64,000 bases of DNA from Bugula neritina (Eukaryota; Bryozoa; Gymnolaemata; Cheilostomatida; Bugulidae): assembly GCA_964035545.1 (NCBI GenBank), contig OZ037772.1, positions 8,294,650-8,358,649 of the forward strand, in the 5' to 3' direction. The notes under the pieces were generated by a model that saw only the letters and a list, made by a program, of their open reading frames with translations, ran no database searches and had not been told where the DNA came from. Position 1 is the stretch's first letter; the number at the start of each line of letters is the position of its first letter. Position numbers and translations under genes: made by a program. Below are positions 52,568 to 64,000 of the stretch, one piece after another.

Positions 52568-53706
52568 ATTGCCTGCAAGATATGTAGGTAACTCATGGAC
52601 ATTTTAGTTTAGGATATATTATTTAGAATGCTCAGTAAATGATCATCATTACATTTTCAGTGTGAGCATTATTCAGTGTGAGACTAATTATAATAATAAG
52701 TAACAATTATTACAACTATTGCTGTTCAATTAGGCATACTATAAGTATAATTGCTATACTACAATAACTCTAAGAAATAATGAAATCCTAATAATAATAT
52801 CAATACTCTTAGTATTATTGATGAAGTGAAATCAAATCTTTAATTAATAATATGTTAAAATAAAGTATTCGTTGTGAATTTGAATAGATCCTCTGCGTAT
52901 GCAAAGCTCAGCTGTCACATGACTGCGGCTGAGGTGATGCACTGCAGCTATATCCTTAAGTTTGATTTAGAAACTTGCATTCAGTTTTGTTCAATGTTTT
53001 ACCCAAACGAAACTTAACTGGCTTTTCCCAATTAAGTTTCCAATTTTATAGAGCAAAGCCTCATTTCCTAAAAATGTAGAATTACGAGTGTTTACCTAAG
53101 TGCCCTTCGGTGTTTGATGGCTTAATTTCTAGATTTTTGACCTGCTTTTCATGCCAATCACGCTGGGTTCAATGTCTACAGGGGATTATGTTATCTGCCT
53201 AGTGATTCAACTCAGATGCCACAACGTGATTGTGCAATTTAAAGCAGCCATCATTCTTATCAGATGTGTGGACCAACTCTAATATTGCGCCATTATAACT
53301 AATATATAAAACTCAGCAAATTTAATAACTGCAAAATGCATGCTTTTGAAAGATAATTGTTTGCCTATGTATTGCTATGCACATCGGCTTTTATAAAACT
53401 TAAAGTTTTAAATTATAGTGCAAATGAAACTTGCAAATGGAAGTTTTATGTTTGTATAAATATGCTCTTGACCAGTACTTTACCACAACTCCAGTGTTAC
53501 GTAGCATATACAGTACTTTTTAGTTTGTCATTGCTGTAACTTGAATGATTGTTATATAGTTATTTTTAGTTGGGCAACAGATTATGTCATTTGAGTAAAC
53601 TGTACAGTTGCCTGCTGTATGGAACGGATGCCTATGTATTTAGTACAGATGCTACACAATAACGCAAATAATTATTGTTTGTTGCCAACACTGTAACCTT
53701 ATATAT

Positions 53707-53750
<44 letters not shown>

Positions 53751-54575
53751 TAGCATTCCACTACTTTAAGGTGATTCCATGCATACATACATTTCCAACA
53801 TGTATTGGGTAATTGCTTGACTTGGTAATGACAAGCATAAAGTAGACAAGAAAAGAAAATATAATAGGAACAGAGAAAAGAAAACTTAAAAGCAATATAA
53901 CAAATGATTATCTAAATTATTGATTATAATCATTGCAAATTAATAGCGCATCCTGCAATCAAGAAAAGATAACTCCTGCTATAGAGATGAGGCTTGCATA
54001 GTTTCCAATAATACACTTCGCAAATATACATGAGCATATCTTATAGCTAGATTGTAATATTATTTATTATATAATATTTACATAATACAATGAGTTCTTA
54101 TAAAACTTTACAAGACTTCTACAGTACTTTGATGGTCTACGCCTATACACCTTTGTCTGTCTAATTTTGCCATAGACTATTTTAACTATTGGCTAAGCAA
54201 TGTTTTATTATTGAAATGAAAAGAGTGCAGTGTAAATATTATTATAAATAGTTTTAATATAAGATAATGAACTATAACATGACTTTACTAGCATGGTTTA
54301 AAATTATTAGTAAAAAAAGTAGGAAATACAAAGTTGCTTGAGCCTGTTGGTACAATTTCGATGTAACAGTGAAATTCTGACTAAAGTCAAAGCTACAAAA
54401 ATCAAACATAACTTGCTAAAACATTTAATACTTGCGCAGATGAATTCTATAGCGAAAGCTAACCGAGCTAATAAAATGGCTTTTGAAACAACACAGAATA
54501 CAGCGATTTTTAGGCCTAACCATAAAATTAACTTACTACAATATGCATAGTTACATTTTTGTATTACATTCGATT
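52568..54575. other. Intergenic region between RING gene and BLMH
   Basis: AT-rich; a (CA)n(TA)n microsatellite at 53709-53750. No convincing coding region. Confidence 0.6.
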
Positions 54576-54750
54576 TTAAAAACCTTTCTTTTCAGCTTGT
54601 TGGGTATACAGAAGATAACTACCATAGCTATAGCCTAATTTGTTACTTTTACAGTAAAAAATTTCTATACGCATTGGTATTAGGTAAAAAGTACAGCCAA
54701 ATGACAAACCCATTACTGCTATAGTTGCATAAAGGAACCACAGAGTTTTC
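54576..54750 (-). other. Possible orphan exon with a membrane segment
   Basis: After a good acceptor (TTTTGTACCAG, minus strand) an open frame of 57 codons runs to a stop: KTLWFLYATIAVMGLSFGC then a polar tail ending QQAEKKGF. It could be a terminal exon of a small one-pass membrane protein, but I found no partner exon and its phase does not fit BLMH, whose 3' UTR should cover it. Probably chance or an unannotated small gene. Confidence 0.2.
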
Positions 54751-54790
54751 CTGGTACAAAATAATAAAGAATTAAAAATGAAAATAAAAT

Positions 54791-57700
54791 TCAAGATAAA
54801 ATTCCGATAGGGTCCCAGGCAGGCACCATGGTAGGGTGCTGCTTCCAGAGATCGAGAGTGTCAGCGTCTAGGAGGGAAGGGTCAACGACAATCATAAACA
54901 TGTACTCCTTGAACCACGTGTCTGACATGACAAAGTAACCTGATAAAGAAATCACATAATGAACAGTTAATATATGAATAGTAACTTTCTTCTTGCTCGT
55001 TATTTTGTAATAAAAGAGAGATAAAATCAAGAGCAGTAGAGTTGTCTTTCATGTAAATACAATAGAGAATAACTCCATATGCTACATCACTAACAATTTT
55101 TGGAGTAAACAAAGCTGTAGCTGTTTTATATAAGTTCTATATAAGTAGCGCCGAGTTGCAGGTGATTAGGTGCATCAGCTGGAGTTCTCAAGTTTGAAGT
55201 TGTGATTTCAGGTTGGAACTTGAAACCCCCCCCAACTCCAAAACCAAGAACTCAAACTACAGCATTCAGTCACCCCCAACTCCGAGCATAAACAAGATAG
55301 AAACTGCAGTTAACAAAAATCAGCTTCTAAGGAAATAAGTTGTGTGTTTGATACTCTAAAATGAGTAATAAAATTGACTAAGTTATCGGCAGTGATAGGA
55401 GAAAGTTCAATAGTCTGCAGTATTCCACATAGGATCATATAATGCAAGTGTTGAGGGAATACAACTCCTTTTACCAACATTTTAAAGGCAACAAAACTTT
55501 TACTATAACAGCCAGTTGATATCCAGATATTGCCAATAACATGCGTATATAAAACATGGGCTACCTTTGCCTGCGCCTGTTCCAACTCCCCAGGAGTTTT
55601 CCACCCTCCATTTATCTACATCACCATTTTCCTAAAAGTTTAGTGAACAATAATCTACATTGCTGCACAAAGCTTTTGCAATACATTTTACATAATCAAA
55701 CTGATAGAATGATTTAGATGAAACAGAACTGAGTTACTGAGTAGAACTGAGAGAATACATAAAATCTAATTTGGAATAAACTGAGGATAAACTTATGGAA
55801 ATAGCATTTAATTTCCTGTCAGCAGTATCAGCCACACTGGTATACTAGCTAGTAGGTATACTATTGTAGCTGCACAGCTGTTCAAAGTACGCAATGTAAC
55901 ATAATAACTAAAACCGCATTGCTGATAGCTCATGGTAGTGATAATGTACAGAGTAAAGGATAACATGGTATTAGGTTAGAAAAACTAGCAAGTTTATAAA
56001 ATTATAAGGAGTCTACCAAAACATTATGTTAATTTTCATGACTTGCTTTGATAAGGCAACAGTTTTACAAAAAACATTTCCAAGAGTTGTTCCCTCCTCC
56101 CACCTTGCAGCTATAACCACAATTCATACTACAGCTACAGTGCACATTACTATAAGTCGCATTCTAATTTAGTTACTAAAGTTCCTGCTTTGTACTGATC
56201 ATGACCAACAAAACTGCATCGATCGTGAGCTTACCAATTCGTTAAGACCATTCAGCACCATAGCATGAGAACTTCTGGCCTCTCCAAAAGTCATTCTAGT
56301 AGCTTTATCTATGGATCTCATGCTAATATCAAACATTAGTTCAAAGTCAAATCTACAACCAATCATATCATCCCATAAGTCATGTGACAATCTGAATTAT
56401 GTCTGAGTCACACAACACATTTCAAATTAAGAGTAAGCTGAATAACAGAATAAATTCAAGATGCAAAAAATAAATTATATTGATAAATTTTACCTGCTGC
56501 AGTCATAAAACGGATTATTTGAAGCTTAAAGTTAGAGCTAAATGTGTGATTTAACCCTTAAACTGGAATTCCAAAATACCAAACCATCTGCATGAAATTT
56601 ATATCAACTTTAATCTCAGTTTTTTGTCAATACGAGGATTAATGTAAAATCAGAAGAAATTTAGGTACGCTACTGACAAGCAATATAACAAGTTTATATC
56701 CCATAGAGAGGATAACTCTATACTTAATACATACTGTTCAGGACAAAGCTGACCAGTTATAGAACACATAGCCTTTAATTCACACCCAAACCATACAGGC
56801 TAAAATATAAAGAGAAGACAACTCAACAAATGATTCATGAAACTTCTGAAAATAATCCCATTATCTTATGTTGGTGTGAAAATGCAAAATAGTCACATTA
56901 TAATAATGCAAACAATAAAGCTTAAATATCATTTAACCAGCCATATTGCAAAATTAACTTTTATCATTTAATTTCAGCTTCAATTGCAATAAATAACGAC
57001 TGTTAATACACAAAAGCATATAACTTACTATATCAGCTTTGATTGAATCCTTGGCATAGCCTTCGATCTTATCTATGGGTAGATTGAGGTACTTGGTTGC
57101 CTCCACCCCCACCATATTTCCCAGATACTCCACAGAATAGGTCTTCCCGTATTCATGCTCTGGTCGAGGGTCATTGATGATCACTACCTGAGAATTACAG
57201 CAACGTTTGCCTGACAACTGGCAAATACGATATGGCAAATAGCAACTGGAAACTAGCAAATTCTATTAAACAAATAGCAACTAGCAAACATAGCTGCTTG
57301 TAATCTTAAAACAACGAATGCTATTTGGCAACAAAAATTTCAATTCTTCTTTTGTCTTTGCAACCACAAAATACCACCTAATAAATAATTTTCATTATTA
57401 TTTATTATTCCTTTCAAGTATAAATGGCTTAGCATTTCCTAATGTATAAATTTGCTTCAGTTGTTAATTAAAGTGTATAAGTCAAACCAGCTGATGATCA
57501 CTCACCTGCTGGGACATGTCAAAGTGAGGTTTGACATGTGTCTCATAGTATTCCTGGGGGGAAATTGGTCCAATCTTGTGATATTTTTTGTCCTTGTCAT
57601 AAAAGTCATATTCTACAGAATCTGGGGGAAACCCCAAACAAGTGGAGATGATTTCAAAGAGCTGTAAATATGCCAATCACATGACATTCAGGGTGACGGA

Positions 57701-60700
57701 TAGCAAATTCAACTTAATGCAAGTATACAAAACCTTTCCCAATGTCAATTAATTTAGATCAACTTCATAAATTATAATATGCACCTATGTTACTTTGTTG
57801 AATGAATCATAGCATATAAGTTTAGAATAACACAAATATTTTCAAACTAAAGCATTGAAAAACCATTTTTAACCGACTTTTTTTTAGCATATATTAGTCA
57901 TAGCCGTGGTTAGCTAAAACAGGGGAAATACCTTTTGCATCATTTCTTCTTTGGTTTCGGAAATCTCCGTGTCGGATTTCCCATCTTTAACAAGGTTCAT
58001 TAACTTATAGCAGTTGGCTCGAAGCTAAATAAAGAAATAAGTTCACTATACAATAAATAAATTATAAGGTAAAACTTGTTGATATGTTTTACTAATACAC
58101 ATATAGACAGTTGACTTCATTTTTGTAAGGCTGCTTTTATTAAAACACATGTTGTTTGCTTTAGAATAAAATAGTAAACTTAATCTCCAGAAATCATTAT
58201 ATTGCTACAAATTTTGTAGATTTAAAGTCTACAAACTATTAAGTCATATATTTAACTCAAACGATTAAAAGATATGACTCTAAGTCTACAAAATATGCAA
58301 TAATATAATAGTGAAAACAATAATGCAAGTCTATAAGAAAAGCTATCTACTTGCTGTTAACATTTCAATGAAAAATGAAGTAAAAGTGACAGAAAAATAT
58401 TAATTACTGTGAAAACCCAGTCTTAGTCATCCTTGATGAAATACATTGCTTGAATTCGTTAAATATTCCAAGGGGCAGCTAGAAAATGCAACTGCAAAAA
58501 GCAACTGCAAAAAGCAACTGCCAAAATGCAACTGTCAAATAGCAACTGGCAACTAGCAACTGGCAAATAGCAACTGTCAAATAGCAACTAGCAAAAGTAA
58601 AATCAACTAGTAAGCCAACAGCTTGAATTAACTAAAAAGTGAAAAACTACCTCACAAATAATCTAGAATAATCAGCACCTGGTTGTTAAGTATAGCCTTC
58701 AGAGTGTGTGAATATCTAGCAAGATACGGGGTAGAGTACACACAATCTGGTAGTAGCCCGTACTTTTCTACCAAGTTCACTAACATCTGCCAACTTCCAC
58801 CATCATTTAACGGTTGAGTGAGCACGTGCAGGAAGTTTCTGTCAGAAGGCTGGGCACCTTCTTGAGCAAATTTCAAAAACAGCTCGAGCAAATAGTTGCA
58901 CCTTTCTACCTACAAAAACATAAGCACTTGTTGGTACTAAGACTAAATAAATGTAATGCTATGAAAGATTATGGATAATGATTCCTAATAAACAAGATAT
59001 GAGGTTTTAATGATACCTTTAAAAAGTAAAAACAACTATCAACTTTTGTTCACCTCATAATAACTAGTTTCCATTCTATAAAATTACAAAAGATTCTAAG
59101 AGTCTAACTTCAGCTGAACTTTATCAGTTAGATCAACAGTTAAACTACTAATTAGACTAACAGTTAAACAGACAGTGCGGCTGTTGCAAAGTAAAGTTTA
59201 TAATTAGTTTAGCTGCAGTTAAGACTTGGTATTAGATATGATAACTCCAAAACTATACATTTTAAAGCCACAACCCTGTAGTTTTATTGAAACCCTGCGT
59301 AAAGCTATTGTACTTGCATTTTATAGATGGATAGCCTAACCTTGATTTTCTATAAATACATGAATGACCTTGACCTACTTTATCCCAAAAGAAGAGGTGA
59401 GCTGCACTAAACTTGAATTCATCCAATTTGTTGTGTTTACAATAGAATGTTCTAAGAACGTTGAGTCCTGCGTAGATCCAGCACGTCCCTGTGCTCTGCT
59501 GATCCACCACTGGCCGCACCTCTGTGCTGAGCTAGAAGATAGCAAGTAGTGCTAGTAGTGAACTATTAGCAAGAAATGCTACAAAACTGAGGGGCCTTTC
59601 ACTGCGTTTCCATTGTCTCGAATAGATCAGTACGTATGGATTTGTGGCTGCAGTTTGCACTAACTTTTAATAGTGGTTTCGTTAAATGCAACTGTTTCCA
59701 AACATTGCATAAAAAATCCATTCAAATAAATCGAAGCAATGTAACTGTTTTTACTCCGAACGATCATATTGGTAATCACAAACTGAAAAGTTAAACTTTA
59801 ATATACCAAACTAAGATAGTGATTCTCTGTAATTAGCCTACAATCCTACCTTCGTATTGAACACATGACTAAGGGGAGGGTCATTGTCGCTCATCAAAGT
59901 CAATGTACTATAGTGAGTGCAGGCTTTCTGAGCCAGCCTCTTGGTTCTGTCACTGAGAAACTGGGTCTTCCACTTCTTCACTGCTTCAGTGGAAATACCT
60001 GAGTAGTAATTGTATAACCCCAATTAGTAGTGAACGGTTACCATGGAAATAAATGCATGGTTTGTTAACATAAGGTAGGGAGTCCCAAACGTGTTTGTAC
60101 CTCAATCGGTAATTGCCACAGGTCTTCGATCAAAACTCTTGCAACTTCAAACATTTCTTACCATTTTTTTATGTTTTCTATATTAGAATATTTAATTTAA
60201 TTTAGAAAATTGCATAGTAAACTAATAAATTATATTGATCATTGATTGTAGGTTGAGTAACTGCTATGTCAAATAGACAAAGCGTTCCTTAAATAGCACC
60301 CCAAAAAGGAAACCCCTGGCGCAAATAATTTTAATAGAGTTGCTAATATACCTGGTAGAAAATAATGACTAGCAACACAACTTTTTGGTAAAGTGATTAG
60401 CCTTGAGTATGACGGAGATAGAAACACTATGCATGTACTATAAAAGTAGCAGCATTGACTTCATTGATTATAGTGGTACCGGTATTGAAAATTCACTGCC
60501 AACTGAAATCACAGTAATTACTTTTCACATGTGGGCAGTTTTGGAGTTATCACCTCTAAAACTTCATGGCACAGTCAGCAAAATGGGATATGCAAAATTA
60601 AAATAAACTTAAAATTCTACTAGTGAATAATAACACAATTTTGCAAGAAATATTGTACTACCTACTAAGTCGGAGGGCTTACCTCTTTCCATGCCTGCCA

Positions 60701-60701
60701 T
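54791..60701 (-). CDS. BLMH: Bleomycin hydrolase (cysteine aminopeptidase, peptidase C1B)
   Basis: A cytosolic homohexameric thiol aminopeptidase that trims peptides, hydrolyses homocysteine thiolactone and inactivates bleomycin. Minus-strand exons: 60683-60701, 59850-59998, 59379-59531, 58679-58909, 57932-58024, 57506-57661, 57029-57187, 56735-56799, 56235-56391, 55565-55631, 54791-54939; frames agree, 465 residues, close to the human 455. The catalytic Cys73 is in STGTCWIYAGLNVLR, the same number as in human; His384 is in ARSSHAMV and Asn406 in KWRVENSWG. Other family blocks: HLFFWDKVE, LNDGGSWQMLVNLVEKYG, YHKIGPISPQEYY, NDPRPEHEYGKTYSVEYL and a C-terminal VPAWDPIG. The first exon codes only seven residues (MAGMERG with the last split). 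Complete and probably functional. Confidence 0.97.
55149..55287. mobile_element. Hairpin element, copy C
   Basis: GAGTTGCAGGTGATTAGGTG on the left pairs imperfectly with CACCCCCAACTC on the right, and the middle (GGAGTTCTCAAGTTTGAAG, then CTTGAAACCCCCC) is also self-complementary. In the last BLMH intron. Confidence 0.65.
57195..57315. repeat. AGCAACTGGCAAAT repeat in BLMH intron
   Basis: Loose 14-bp units (GGCAAATAGCAACTGGAAAC, CAAATAGCAACTAGCAAAC) beginning just beyond the exon at 57187. The same motif forms a cleaner array at 58495-58595. Confidence 0.7.
58495..58595. repeat. AGCAACTGCAAA / AGCAACTGGCAAAT repeat in BLMH intron
   Basis: About eight units of 12-15 bp in the intron between exons 57932-58024 and 58679-58909. 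Confidence 0.8.
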
Positions 60702-62508
60702 TGTAGTCCCTCAGTCTATCTCAGAAGAAGTACAATTTGGATTCACAGCTAACAGTATTACATGCATCCAGGTTGATTGTCAAGGAGAAAATGAAACTGA
60801 ATACTTAGGACTGAAAAGTTTCCTGTTACGCCATAACAACTCATACTAAATGCATACGATGCAAAAAGCAACTAATGATTACGAAATCCTTAACAGCTTT
60901 AATAGTGATAGTAGCTATGTTTTGGCATTGTGCCAATGTGATACTGGCTCAATAAACATGTGACATAGACTGACCATTTCCTATTGTGCAGTGTTGTGAA
61001 GGTGTGCTCTTTTAACCGAGTTAAAAATAACCTGAGTTTTTTCCTTCTGTTAGTTCAGTAGATAAACTAGTAATAGTTACAATGACTTCAACTGTTTTCT
61101 GAAATGGTAAACCAAGTTAAAACCAACAGGGTATCTTATTTCTTAGCAGAAGCTAGAATTAATGTGGGTGTTTTACATGAGCAACAAACCAACAATATAA
61201 TATCAACTTTTGTTTATTTCTAATTATAAGCGTATCAGTGAAGATAATAAATATTATTGAACTTTTCTGAATTGTCAATAGATTTAGCTCAGCAGTTGCA
61301 TCTCATGGGAGATAATTACCAACTAGTGATGAAAATAGCAATTAATAGTATAGTTTGCAGAGGAACTCATAATTTGGGTTTTTATGAATGGGAAAGCAAC
61401 TCCGTATTGAGAACTAACAATTACACGGACACAGGCAGCAACAGTGGCCACTGGAATAGTTTGATTGGTAGAAAGTAACTTCCTTATGCATGTCAGTGTT
61501 TGTTATAACAACTGCACATTCAAACTCAGGAATGTGACATCCAGGGAGATAATAACAAACTCACTAAAGTTTATAGTCACTAAGCCAATTACTCAAACCC
61601 TTAGACCTTAGACCACTGCTATCTACAGGGAGACAATGGCTACAGGAAAAACATCCTCACTGATGGATTTTACTGGATATAAATATTCTAGCCACATTAG
61701 CGTGCTAGAGGACTTGATGAGAAAGCAGGTTGACACACTGATGTACCTCATGAGGAAACGGGAAGAAAAGTTTATTCACAGTTGAAGATTTCCAAACTAA
61801 GGCCATTGCACCTCAAACTTAGCATCAACTAGACATTAAAATCCTTTGATATTTGGGAACATAAGTTAATGCAAACTGCAACCAATACGAAGCAGTGGGA
61901 ACGCAGTGAATATGACACAATGACTAGCCCAAAGTTGTGAGTCAAATTTTATATTTTTATATTTCTGTTCGAATAAAAAACCACTAGATGAGTCAACACT
62001 TTCACAAGTAAGTCTTGCTTGAAGTGACTTGATATGACTTGACTGAATATATATGTAAAAGTACTGGCAAAAACAATCTGGATATAACATAAATAATAGA
62101 GAACACATATAATCACACAGAATTGCTTTCAGTCAAATATTTACAAAACCAATTCAAAACTCTATTGCAATTTTGCTAAATTTCTGTGTAACTTTGAATA
62201 TTGGTTATACTGCATAAACCCACCCTAAAACCATGTTTAACTTTATAATTAAATGTAAAGATGTGAAAATTTGAAGCTGCCGTATTATAAATATTTCACA
62301 ATGAACACCTGAAGAGTGTTAACTTTAGAGGGTTCAGATATGAGACTAACTTTCAAGTCTTCAGAGATGAGTCATTAGAATTAGAGCAGACGGACAAATT
62401 TCATTGGCTAACCAACCGCCATCAGCTGTGAGTAATACTGACTAACTAGCACCAGAGGAAAAAACTAAACTAAACTAGCTCTTAGCTGCTCTGTGATTGG
62501 TCCAATAT
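60702..62508. other. Intergenic region upstream of BLMH
   Basis: Should hold the BLMH promoter near 60700-61000; no TATA box is evident. No coding exon recognised on either strand. Confidence 0.6.
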
Positions 62509-63783
62509 TTAACGATGTTGAGCAAAGGCAGGTGATTGGTCAGAACTTTCTAGTATGGTCTCTGATAAGTCAAAAACACCTGCTTTTGGCATCTTCTTAT
62601 TTTTCTTTCGTTTCTTTTTAGGTTTACCCGCATGATCTCCCTGGAGAATATTAATGAAGATTAGAATTAGAAACTGAAAGTATAAAAATACGATAACATC
62701 GCAATAAAAATAAGCAAACTTCACCGCTAAACTTCAAGCAATGCAAACATATCTGCTTGAAATACAAAATGTGTTGCGATAGAGAAACTGGGATGCCTTC
62801 AAACTAGCAGGGTGAATACATTAGACCCCCTAAAAAGGGTGCACGCATAGCCCCCCTAGAAGAGGGTGTAGCCATAGCAACTGGTTAGATTCAGCGAGTG
62901 GCAGATTTTTCAGTGAGAAAATCAACAGCTTTAAGTGTTTTACCAGTTTTACTAAGCCTAGGGCCACACGGTGCGTATTTTCGCATGCGAAAATTGAAAT
63001 CACAAGTAGCAAAGGTGTCCACTGTAGCGTCAGTGATGCGTGATAAATAAAGCGTTCATTTTTAAATCGCACTCGCTTTCAATAAAACGCAATTTACTGG
63101 AATGTAGCACTAAAATAAAGAAATTGGGCTCGCTGAATAACTACCAGCCAATTAGGTGATCACGACAGAGACGATTCGCACCTGCGTTGAAAATGCAGAG
63201 CGACAAGTGCGAATGTTTTCTCAACGCGCACAGTGGACACCTTTGCTACTTGTGATTTCAATTTTCGCATGCGAAAATACGCACAGTGTGGCCCTAGGCT
63301 TAATGTGACATATGATATTAGAGCATGGACAAAACACTGCATTCAGCATGAAAAGGCCAACTCTGAGTCAGAAACGAACAATCAACTAGTAATTAGTAGA
63401 GTAACAGTATAGGAGAATTCATGCAAGATGTAAAACATAGCCTGTGACTCATAACAGAACCGGGTAGATAGACACAGGTCCAACCTACACACAAACATGC
63501 TCAGAAACCAGGCTAACAGTTCTTACCGATTGAGTGCGGCTTTTGTTGACCTTGACATTCTGCACCTTGAGAGAGAAATGTGAAAGTGAGGCTAGGATAG
63601 ACTGAGAACTACAGCAATGGTTGAGGTAGGAAGGCGGAATTACCACCAGGTAATTATTGAGGAAGAAGTTTATATAGTAAATACAGTATAGAAACTTACA
63701 GGGAGTTCACCAGCTTTGAATATAGTAGGGCAGATAACTTCTATATCTCCGTCATATGACTGCATGGCTTCAACTTCTTGGAA
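62509..63783 (-). CDS. C-terminal three exons of an unidentified gene running in from the right edge
   Basis: Minus-strand exons 63700-63783, 63527-63565 and 62509-62640 are each phase 0-0 and join in frame to 84 codons plus stop. The sequence runs from FQEVEAMQSYDGDIEVICPT through a short VQNVKVNKSRTQS exon to a very basic stretch (KPKKKRKKNKKMPKAG), then the acidic end DLSETILESSDQ. The Lys-rich stretch could be a nuclear signal or RNA-binding tail. The 39-bp middle exon is a possible cassette. I do not recognise the family. An acceptor (CCACAG) precedes the first exon here, so the gene continues beyond the window. Confidence 0.6.
62953..63302. mobile_element. 350-bp long-TIR element (CCTAGGGCCACAC), intact
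   Basis: Terminal inverted repeats of 73 bp (62953-63025 and 63230-63302) differ at one position. Each contains TAAGCCTAGGGCCACAC and the palindromic TTTTCGCATGCGAAAA. The 204-bp interior has no coding capacity. It sits in an intron of the right-edge gene. High arm identity suggests recent activity or gene conversion. Confidence 0.88.
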
Positions 63784-63831
63784 CTGTGGAATATAGTATC
63801 ATCCAATCAGAATATAGTATTATCAGTACAT

Positions 63832-63834
<3 letters not shown>

Positions 63835-63908
<74 letters not shown>

Positions 63909-64000
63909 TATACACTATCTAAGATGTGCTATACAGTATATGCTATACACTATCTAAGATGTGCTATACAGTACCTAGGATATGCTATACACTATATGCT
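63835..64000. repeat. (TA)n microsatellite and GATGTGCTATACAGTA repeat at the right edge
   Basis: About 70 bp of pure TA (63835-63906), then three or more units of GCTATACACTATCTAAGATG running off the window. Confidence 0.9.

Overview
The window is animal nuclear DNA. Every gene is split into many short GT-AG exons, two genes carry typical metazoan signalling or ESCRT architectures, and the introns are packed with micro- and minisatellites, tRNA-derived SINEs and small inverted-repeat transposons. The standard genetic code fits throughout. The lineage cannot be fixed from this sequence; an AT-rich, repeat-rich invertebrate is the safest reading.

Layout. (1) 145-33,234, plus strand: one giant gene of the SYNGAP/DAB2IP/RASAL2 family of Ras GTPase-activating proteins. 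I could chain 28 exons in one open frame (about 2,458 codons), with an unusually long N-terminal extension (about 1,300 residues), a PH end, C2, RasGAP with its arginine finger, a disordered tail and a C-terminal coiled coil. (2) 36,105-43,257, minus strand: a secreted protein of about 705 residues with a signal peptide, a very basic segment, six sushi/CCP domains and a Cys-rich C-terminal region I do not recognise; a TATA box and a non-coding first exon lie upstream. (3) 46,049-49,370, plus strand: IST1, the ESCRT-III-like protein, six exons, with a 5'-truncated and frameshifted non-LTR retrotransposon in intron 4. (4) 50,697-52,567, minus strand: a 95-residue membrane-anchored RING-H2 protein in three exons. 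(5) 54,791-60,701, minus strand: a complete bleomycin hydrolase gene, 11 exons, 465 codons, with the Cys/His/Asn triad. (6) 62,509-63,783, minus strand: the last three exons of an unidentified gene that enters from the right edge.

The genes work in unrelated pathways (Ras signalling, extracellular matrix or immunity, membrane remodelling, ubiquitination, cytosolic proteolysis), so no operon-like logic is expected or seen. RASGAP and sushi genes converge; sushi and IST1 diverge; IST1 and RING converge; RING, BLMH and the right-edge gene are on the same strand.

The most unusual structural signals are: tandem arrays that start at, or contain copies of, splice sites (donor arrays in at least seven introns, and an eight-copy acceptor array at 17,341-17,550); a 34-bp minisatellite with higher-order structure; an in-frame 27-bp coding minisatellite; a run of phase 1-1 exons that could be skipped without frameshift; four families of palindromic or TIR elements; and a seven-copy tRNA-SINE family with a strongly conserved core. 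Exon boundaries are my own reading of splice sites and frame; no RNA evidence was available.
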